DNA from: Bacillota bacterium
Lineage (GTDB): Bacteria > Bacillota_E > Sulfobacillia > Sulfobacillales > Sulfobacillaceae
Length of the DNA: 11,457 bases
Direction of reading: 5' to 3'
Assembly: GCA_021820165.1 (NCBI GenBank)
Contig: JAKADW010000033.1
Span: 1 to 11,457 of the forward strand
Shown piece after piece: positions 7,061 to 11,457 of this stretch (position 1 is the stretch's first letter; each line of letters starts with the position of its first letter). The translations under genes were made by a program, and so were the position numbers. The notes under the pieces were generated by a model. That model saw only the letters and a program-made list of their open reading frames with translations, had not been told where the DNA came from and ran no database searches.

Positions 7061-8020
7061 TTAGATGCGAGCGACCACGGTGGTCTCAGCACGCAAGCGC
7101 TCAAGGGTGCGCGCGGTTCGCAATGCCGACTCAGAAGTCAGATGCTTAGGCGCCTCTGCCCCTAAAATGGCCGCATTCACATGCGAGACCATGCACTGGA
7201 AAGTTACCTCGCCCTGGGCGGCGGGATAGTCCCGCTCCCCGGCAGCCGTACGCACCACAATGCGATCGGTGGGCGTGGGGTGATACGGGTTGGTCATCAA
7301 GAGTCGCCCCGTCGCGCCTAGGACCTGTCCCCACGTTTCATAGGGCCGGTTCAAGCCGGCCAGGAATTGGAGGGTCCGACCATCCTGATAGGCGACCTGG
7401 CCGTTCACCTCGACGTCAACCCCTCGCGTTACGACCGTAAAGGCATGAGCGCTCTCCGATTCCCCGAAGAGATAGCCTGCCATGTGCACCGGATAGCAGC
7501 CTACATCATAGAGCGCCCCGCCACCCATCGTCCTCTCCCAGCGGATATTGGCCCTATCCTCAATCGAGGAATAGAACACCGTTTGCAGATGACGCACCCG
7601 GCCAATGGCGCCGTCGGCGAGAAGCCTCACGACCTGGGCCATCTGCTGGCGGAACGGGAAGGCAAAGGCTTCCCAGAGAAATCGACCTTGGGTCCGGGCC
7701 GCCTCAAGCATTCGGTCTACGGAAGCGACATCCAACCCCAAGGGTTTTTCGGCCAGCGCATGCTTTCCGGCCTGAAGCGCTCTCAAGACCCACGTTTCGT
7801 GCAGATGATTGGGGAGCGCCACATAAACCACATCGATGCGAGGGTTTTCGAGCACATCCTGATAGCTTCCGCTCGGAATACCCAACGATTGAGCTAGCCG
7901 GTTGGCGGATCCTTGACGGCTCCCCACCATCTCCAAACGGCCCGACTTCGCCCGCTCAAGCGCGGGCAGAAACGAATGCTGAACCACCCAACCACTGCCT
8001 AAGACGGCCCAACGAACCAT
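7061..8020 (-). CDS. Gfo/Idh/MocA family NAD(P)-dependent oxidoreductase
   Basis: 319-residue cytoplasmic dehydrogenase of the Gfo/Idh/MocA family (usual length ~330). The N-terminal Rossmann fold starts immediately (VRWAVLGSGWVVQ, 2-14) and ends with VVYVALPNHLHETWVLRAL and the catalytic-lysine motif EKPLG (91-95). The C-terminal domain has the WEAFAFPFRQQ segment (116-126) and GGGALYDVGCYPVHM (166-180). That signature and the Tyr after DVGC are typical of the dimeric dihydrodiol/NADP-xylose dehydrogenase branch rather than the inositol dehydrogenases. The substrate is probably a polyol, sugar or diol, but it cannot be read from the sequence. ATG at 8020 lies 5 nt after the MaoC-like stop; GGAGGAG sits 11 nt upstream, slightly far, so coupling to the upstream gene is likely. 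Confidence 0.88.
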   Translation of the reverse strand: MVRWAVLGSGWVVQHSFLPALERAKSGRLEMVGSRQGSANRLAQSLGIPSGSYQDVLENPRIDVVYVALPNHLHETWVLRALQAGKHALAEKPLGLDVASVDRMLEAARTQGRFLWEAFAFPFRQQMAQVVRLLADGAIGRVRHLQTVFYSSIEDRANIRWERTMGGGALYDVGCYPVHMAGYLFGESESAHAFTVVTRGVDVEVNGQVAYQDGRTLQFLAGLNRPYETWGQVLGATGRLLMTNPYHPTPTDRIVVRTAAGERDYPAAQGEVTFQCMVSHVNAAILGAEAPKHLTSESALRTARTLERLRAETTVVARI

Positions 8021-8025
8021 ATACG

Positions 8026-8472
8026 TCAGAACTCCTCCGACGACTTTAATTGGACCATTGCGGCCCCATCGTAGGCCATTACTCGCGCCCCGTCTTGATT
8101 TACGACTTCAAAATGCATGGTCACTATCCCCCGGGGTCGGCTTTTGGAACGGCGAGCTCCAGTAATCGTGACCACGGTGTTCAATTGATCCCCCGGACGA
8201 ACCGGAGCCAGCCACTGGACGTGGTCCAGCCCGGGGCCACCCATCGATTGATCTCCGATCACGTTCGCCTCAATCCAGCGGGACCAAACCAGGCTCAGTG
8301 TGTGATATCCTGAGGCGATCAGGCCCCCAAATGGACCCGCCTCAGCGAACGCCCGATCGACATGGATTCGTTGCGGGTCAAATACCTGGGCGAACGACAC
8401 AATGTCAGCTTCGCTCACGACAGCCGGGCGCAAGTGATAGGTGTCACCAGGCCGAAATTCCTCAAAATACAA
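8026..8472 (-). CDS. MaoC-like (R)-hydratase family protein, TTG start
   Basis: 148-residue single-hotdog-fold protein of the MaoC dehydratase family, whose members hydrate trans-2-enoyl-CoA to (R)-3-hydroxyacyl-CoA or act on related thioesters. The hydratase motif is visible: FAQVFDPQRIHVDRAFAEAG with the Asp32-x4-His37 pair, then PFGGLIASGYHT (47-58), and the C-terminal strands GARRSKSRPRGIVTMHFEVVNQDG. The start is a TTG 3 nt after the MFS stop; its ribosome-binding site AAAGGGG lies inside the last codons of the exporter gene, which suggests translational coupling. No ATG is available in frame near the start of the fold. The partner could be the AAR-like reductase downstream (acyl-thioester chemistry), but this is an inference from neighbourhood. 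Confidence 0.85.
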   Translation of the reverse strand: MYFEEFRPGDTYHLRPAVVSEADIVSFAQVFDPQRIHVDRAFAEAGPFGGLIASGYHTLSLVWSRWIEANVIGDQSMGGPGLDHVQWLAPVRPGDQLNTVVTITGARRSKSRPRGIVTMHFEVVNQDGARVMAYDGAAMVQLKSSEEF

Positions 8473-8475
8473 TGC

Positions 8476-9948
8476 CTACATCCCCTTTCCACTGGCTTTG
8501 GGGGCGGTCGCTTCGGACACTTTAGCCGCTTGGTGAGGCTTCAACAACGGCAGGGCCACCAAGAGGGCCAGAACATAGAAGGCGACGAACACCCAAAACC
8601 CGATGTTGGTCGCATGAACCAAGGCTCCCTGCATCGAGCGGCTCAAGATGTTGGAGGTCCCAAGATAAATGGCGGCGGCGACCTTCGGTGGAAGACTTAC
8701 CTCCGCCACCATTAAGGCAATGGTGAGCGAGAGTGCCATACCCACGTTACGGAAAGTGAAGAACATGCCGGAGGCTGATCCCGTCCGTTCGCGAGGAGCC
8801 GACGACATGACCGCGTTGGTGAGCGAAGGCCACGCGAGCCCATTGGACGTTGAGATTAAGAGGAGCGGCAAAATCACCGACCAAGCGGAGAAACGCGCCG
8901 GCAGGTGCCCCAACCAAAAACTTCCCAGCGCCATGCCAATCACGCCTAGCACCACCAGCCGACTGGGTCCGTACTTGTCGGCCAATGATCCCCCAACCGG
9001 ACCCATCACCAACTGCGGTGCAGAAAGCGGCACCAGCATGAGCCCCGCTGCTACCGGGCTTAGGTGGACGGCCCCCTGAAGGTAGATCGTCAAAAGGAAC
9101 GTGGTGGCGAAAAACCCAATCGAGTAGCTCACCGTCACTCCGAGGCCGGACCGATAGTGGCGGTGACCGAGGAGTCCTAAATCAAACATGGGATCGGGTT
9201 GGCGCATTTCTGCCCAGACGAAGGCCAAAAATAGCACCCCAGTAGCCAAAAAGAGTCCAAGGATTCGGCCTGAACCCCACCCCCACCCCTGACCGAAGGA
9301 GAGGGCCAACAAAAGGCTAACCAAGCCCAATCCAAAGGTGACAGCACCCCACCAGTCCGTTCGTACTCCCGACTTGTGCGGGGCCTCTTTCAGCACCCAC
9401 AACGAGCCAATAATCCCCGCCAACGCAAACGGAATGGACACAAAGAACACCCAGCGCCACCCCAGGCTACCCACTAATAACCCGCCGGCCACCGGGCCGA
9501 CAATGGATCCCATGACCCAGGACGTGGAGTTGATTCCAAGCGCTCTACCAAGCTCGCTGGGGGGAAAAGCACTCACAATGATGGGCGTGGCGGTCGCCAA
9601 AGCCAGGGCGGCCCCGGTGCCTTGAACAAATCGGAACACTAACAACAGGGCTCCGTTAGGAGCCACCCCACAAAGAAACGTTGCCACGGTAAAGACAATG
9701 AGCCCCACCATGAAGATGCGCTTTCGACCGACCAGATCTGACCAACGGCCCGCAGGGAGCAAGAATACTGTGCTGGTGATAATGTACGAGGTCATGGTCC
9801 AAAGCCCCGTCGTCACGGTGATGTGAAGCCCTTCAACCATGCGTGGCAGGCCCACCACCACAATCGTTCCATCAAGATTGGTGACAAACGCCACCAAGGT
9901 CACCACGGCAAGAATCCACCATTTTCTTATCGATGCTGTCTGATTCAA
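8476..9948 (-). CDS. DHA2-type MFS drug/proton antiporter (EmrB/QacA-like), TTG start
   Basis: 490-residue membrane exporter with about 14 hydrophobic segments, the size of the DHA2 (EmrB/QacA) family. Motifs: LDGTIVVVGLP in the first membrane helix with Asp26 (motif D1), LPAGRWSDLVGRKRIF (65-79; motif A), FRFVQGTGAA (105-114; motif B), and GSIVGPVAGGLLVGSLGWRWVF (147-168; antiporter motif C). This fits proton-driven export of lipophilic compounds. The C-terminal tail is short and polar. Translation starts at a TTG, 7 nt after AGGAG. It is the first gene of a minus-strand block followed within 3 nt by the MaoC-like gene, so its cargo may be linked to the products of that block. The substrate is unknown. 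Confidence 0.92.
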   Translation of the reverse strand: MNQTASIRKWWILAVVTLVAFVTNLDGTIVVVGLPRMVEGLHITVTTGLWTMTSYIITSTVFLLPAGRWSDLVGRKRIFMVGLIVFTVATFLCGVAPNGALLLVFRFVQGTGAALALATATPIIVSAFPPSELGRALGINSTSWVMGSIVGPVAGGLLVGSLGWRWVFFVSIPFALAGIIGSLWVLKEAPHKSGVRTDWWGAVTFGLGLVSLLLALSFGQGWGWGSGRILGLFLATGVLFLAFVWAEMRQPDPMFDLGLLGHRHYRSGLGVTVSYSIGFFATTFLLTIYLQGAVHLSPVAAGLMLVPLSAPQLVMGPVGGSLADKYGPSRLVVLGVIGMALGSFWLGHLPARFSAWSVILPLLLISTSNGLAWPSLTNAVMSSAPRERTGSASGMFFTFRNVGMALSLTIALMVAEVSLPPKVAAAIYLGTSNILSRSMQGALVHATNIGFWVFVAFYVLALLVALPLLKPHQAAKVSEATAPKASGKGM

Positions 9949-9972
9949 TCGCTCTCTCCTGTTCGTTCACGT

Positions 9973-9995
9973 TGTAAACACCGGTTAATATTACA
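9973..9995. promoter_or_regulatory. Dyad TGTAA-N13-TTACA upstream of the exporter, possible operator
   Basis: Perfect 5-bp arms at 9973-9977 and 9991-9995 with 13 nt between, lying between the candidate -10 box and the ribosome-binding site of the MFS gene. A second self-complementary octamer, TAATATTA (9986-9993), overlaps it. Exporters of this family are often repressed by TetR or MarR proteins binding such a place, but no regulator gene adjoins it. The short arms make chance possible. Confidence 0.3.
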
Positions 9996-10012
9996 TGAAA
10001 GGGACTCACCTA

Positions 10013-10041
10013 AGTATAGCGAAGCCGTGCCCCTTGGGCTA
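10013..10041 (-). promoter_or_regulatory. Candidate promoter of the MFS-MaoC-dehydrogenase block
   Basis: Minus-strand -10 box TATACT (10013-10018; 5 of 6 consensus bases) with a 17-nt spacer to a poor -35, TAGCCC (10036-10041; 3 of 6). It would give a leader of about 55 nt before the TTG start. The weak -35 suggests an activator or another sigma factor if the promoter is real. Confidence 0.3.
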
Positions 10042-10046
10042 CGCCC

Positions 10047-10075
10047 GCATGATCGTGGGAAACTTTGGCATACTA
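10047..10075 (+). promoter_or_regulatory. Sigma-G-like (forespore) promoter before the small orphan gene
   Basis: GCATG (10047-10051) fits the published sigma-G -35 pattern G-H-A-T-R. After 17 nt comes CATACTA (10069-10075), which fits the -10 pattern CAT-N-N-TA; the preceding GG is also common. The expected start is about 25 nt before the ATG of the 78-residue gene. The match is by eye against the Bacillus subtilis consensus. Confidence 0.4.
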
Positions 10076-10105
10076 GAAGAAAACGGACTATCAGAGGGGA
10101 ACTCT

Positions 10106-10342
10106 ATGATCTTCGTGGAAATTACGGGCTTTGCAAATCAGGCGGAACTGACCCAAAACTTCGAGCCCCCCGAGGCCGTCGAAGCGGTATTACGCGGTCA
10201 GGGCGTCGATGATACGGCGCCCCTCCACAATTTACCGGCGCGTATTGGGCCATTTGATAATTTTCGCGAAGCCGACTCCTTTTGCCGCCTGCTACAAGGC
10301 TACGGTGCCATCTGCTCACTGGTCGAGGACCGGCGAGCCTAG
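10106..10342 (+). CDS. Small protein of unknown function (78 residues)
   Basis: I do not recognise this protein. It begins MIFVEITGFANQ and is soluble and acidic, with no signal peptide or membrane segment. The second half, LPARIGPFDNFREADSFCRLLQGYGAICSLVE, reads as strand-helix-strand. It recalls small ferredoxin-like folds such as the ribosomal L7/L12 C-terminal domain or SPOR-type modules, where a helix with an xxEAxxLxxxL pattern is followed by Gly-Ala and a strand; this is only a resemblance. The ATG at 10106 is preferred because GAGGGGA lies 5-7 nt before it. The frame stays open to 9995, but that part overlaps the promoter region and reads poorly as protein. It is divergent from the MFS exporter and sits behind a sigma-G-like promoter, which would suit a spore protein. 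Confidence 0.6.
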   Translation: MIFVEITGFANQAELTQNFEPPEAVEAVLRGQGVDDTAPLHNLPARIGPFDNFREADSFCRLLQGYGAICSLVEDRRA

Positions 10343-10398
10343 AACCGTGTGAGCTCGCGCGAGACAACGGGAGATTTTTCCCAAAATGGCTTCAGGGA

Positions 10399-10420
10399 AT
10401 TTCCGAGCAGCCTCTGAAAT
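10399..10420. repeat. Inverted repeat upstream of the LapA-domain gene
   Basis: Nine-bp arms (10399-10407 and 10412-10420, ATTTCCGAG/CTCTGAAAT) with one mismatch around a CAGC loop, in the 124-bp gap between the two small + strand genes. It may be a weak hairpin or an operator close to the start of the LapA-domain gene. No T-run follows. The same gap also holds the 10-bp palindrome CTCGCGCGAG at 10354-10363. No convincing -35/-10 pair was found. Confidence 0.35.
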
Positions 10421-10466
10421 ATGGTAACGTAGGATCAAGACCCCTGAGGAAAAGAGGCAATGAGCC

Positions 10467-10730
10467 GTGAAACGTCTCATCTTGGGATTGGTATTTGCCA
10501 TTTTGGTCGCCATTTTCGCGCTAGAAAACAACCATCCCTTGGCCATCCGTTTTCTCTTTTGGCGCTTTCCCCGTATCTCCGAAGCTCTAGTCATTATCGC
10601 CAGCGTCCTTTTGGGCGTCATTCTCGGCGCCATCTTAGCCTGGCGGGAGCGAATCAAGCGGCAAAACCAAAGTGTGGCCGAGACAAGGGGAGCCGCCCAC
10701 GCGTCAGAGTCCATCAACGATCCCCATTAG
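10467..10730 (+). CDS. LapA-domain (DUF1049) small inner-membrane protein
   Basis: 87-residue membrane protein with two hydrophobic helices (about 3-18 and 39-60). The family signature lies between and in them: FALENNHPLAIRFLFWRFP, matching the usual FALQN-x-x-PV-x-x-x-FLFW pattern, then the glycine-rich second helix VLLGVILGAILAW, followed by a basic and then polar tail. In proteobacteria the LapA domain is linked to lipopolysaccharide assembly. In Gram-positive bacteria the role is unclear, so the name should not be read as LPS export. It starts at GTG 10467, with AGAGG about 9 nt upstream; the ATG at 10460 is out of frame. It ends 9 nt from the convergent gamma-glutamyltransferase gene, with no obvious terminator between. 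Confidence 0.85.
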   Translation: MKRLILGLVFAILVAIFALENNHPLAIRFLFWRFPRISEALVIIASVLLGVILGAILAWRERIKRQNQSVAETRGAAHASESINDPH

Positions 10731-10739
10731 CCCCCATAG

Positions 10740-11457
10740 CTACCACACGGCCACCTGCCCATCAGCGCGTGGCTCGGTGGCACCCATCAACACCCCGTCA
10801 TCCCGTCGCCAAATAATCTCACCGCGTCCGAAGGGGCCAAATTCTGGTACCACTTCCACCGCATGACCGCGCCGTCGGAGCCCCGCAATGATTTCCTCGG
10901 GCATGTGGGCCTCCACCTTAACCTGGTTGTCTTGGTCCCAATAGAAACGGGGCGCATCTAAAGCGGCTTGGGGATTTAGCGCCCGGTCCAGCACGTTCGC
11001 TATCACTTGTACGTGTCCTTGGGGTTGCATGTATCCCCCCATGACGCCAAATGGGCCCATAGGCGTCCCGTTTCGGGTCACGAACCCGGGAATAATCGTG
11101 TGATACGGGCGTTTACCTGGTTCTAATTGATTGGGATGGCCCTCTTCCAGAGAAAAGAGATGGCCACGATTCTGTAACGCAATGCCCGTACCTGGCACGA
11201 CCAAGCCCGAACCGAAGCCGGCATAGTTGCTCTGTATGAAGGACACCATGTTGCCGCGATCGTCGGCCGTGCAAAGATAGACCGTGCCCCCGGGCGTCGG
11301 CCGCCCAGCGGTGCGAACCTGGGCCTGGTCCCCAATCAGGTGTGCCCGTTGCCGAATGTAGCCCTCTTTTAACAGAGTTTCAACCGGCCAAGGCATGCGA
11401 GAAGGGTCGGCAAGATAGCGAAACGCATCGACAAACCCCAGCTTTAAGGCCTCAATT
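10740..11457 (-). CDS. Gamma-glutamyltransferase (YwrD-like), 3' part only
   Basis: Partial gene; the last 238 codons are inside the window and the start lies beyond 11457. The reading frame is open to the edge (IEALKLGFVDAFRYLADPSR precedes the first internal ATG), matching the family's EALKLAFADRxRYxxDP segment. So the ATG at 11396 is not the start. The enzyme is an N-terminal nucleophile hydrolase that self-cleaves before a Thr; the matching residue is the Thr in PGGTVYLC (codon at 11283-11285). Downstream are SNYAGFGSGLVVPGTGIALQNRG, PGKRPYHTIIPGF, GVMGGYMQPQGHVQV and LNPQAALDAPRF, all typical of the YwrD/cephalosporin-acylase-like branch. It likely hydrolyses gamma-glutamyl compounds. 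The visible part equals the small subunit plus the end of the large one. Whether it has a signal peptide is not visible. Confidence 0.93.
   Translation of the reverse strand, partial: IEALKLGFVDAFRYLADPSRMPWPVETLLKEGYIRQRAHLIGDQAQVRTAGRPTPGGTVYLCTADDRGNMVSFIQSNYAGFGSGLVVPGTGIALQNRGHLFSLEEGHPNQLEPGKRPYHTIIPGFVTRNGTPMGPFGVMGGYMQPQGHVQVIANVLDRALNPQAALDAPRFYWDQDNQVKVEAHMPEEIIAGLRRRGHAVEVVPEFGPFGRGEIIWRRDDGVLMGATEPRADGQVAVW

Noticed and set aside
7367..7897. 176-codon + strand frame opposite the dehydrogenase gene
   Set aside because: A shadow of the well-supported minus-strand dehydrogenase; low-complexity translation with no motif.
9338..9625. 95-codon + strand frame opposite the MFS gene, and the similar frame at 8669-9079
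   Set aside because: Both are shadows of the exporter: Pro/Thr/Ala-rich translations produced by the reverse of membrane-helix codons.
10354..10363. CTCGCGCGAG palindrome as a terminator of the 78-residue gene
   Set aside because: A self-complementary 10-mer without a loop cannot form a useful hairpin, and the T-run 10 nt later is not directly attached.
10740..11396. Complete 218-residue protein starting at ATG 11396
   Set aside because: The frame continues to the window edge with conserved gamma-glutamyltransferase sequence, so this is an internal Met of a truncated gene.

Overview
The window reads as a chromosomal segment of a moderately GC-rich, endospore-forming Firmicute. The main evidence is a complete three-gene spore germinant-receptor operon (GerA-, GerC- and GerB-type subunits). 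The large share of TTG/GTG/CTG starts and the overall protein style suggest a Sulfobacillus-like lineage. That placement is an impression, not a demonstrated fact. No tRNA, rRNA, CRISPR array, insertion sequence or phage gene was seen.

Layout. (1) 1-1140: a minus-strand ArsR-type regulator with a long N-terminal domain. (2) 1335-5250: plus-strand ger operon in the order A-C-B. The GerA stop overlaps the GerC start, and GerB probably begins at an unusual CTG. (3) 5408-5890: a plus-strand flavin-reductase-type FMN protein, convergent with the next block across a long hairpin. (4) 9948 down to 5913: a minus-strand block of a DHA2-type MFS exporter, a MaoC-like hydratase, a Gfo/Idh/MocA dehydrogenase, and a protein resembling the cyanobacterial long-chain acyl-ACP reductase (AAR). 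The first three are almost contiguous (gaps of 3 and 5 nt). The AAR-like gene has its own extended -10 promoter, with two copies of the palindrome TGTGCACA at the predicted transcription start. (5) 10047-10730: two small plus-strand genes. One encodes a 78-residue protein of unknown function behind a sigma-G-like promoter, the other a LapA-domain membrane protein. (6) 10740-11457: the 3' part of a minus-strand gamma-glutamyltransferase (YwrD type), which runs off the window.

How the genes may work together. The Ger proteins would form one inner-membrane germinant receptor. The MaoC, dehydrogenase and AAR-like genes could form a small acyl-thioester/aldehyde module, in which AAR-type enzymes reduce acyl-ACP or acyl-CoA to fatty aldehyde. 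No aldehyde-deformylating oxygenase is present here, so the fate of an aldehyde is open. The most interesting points are the AAR-like enzyme outside cyanobacteria with its paired-palindrome operator, the putative forespore-expressed orphan gene, and the probable CTG start of gerB.
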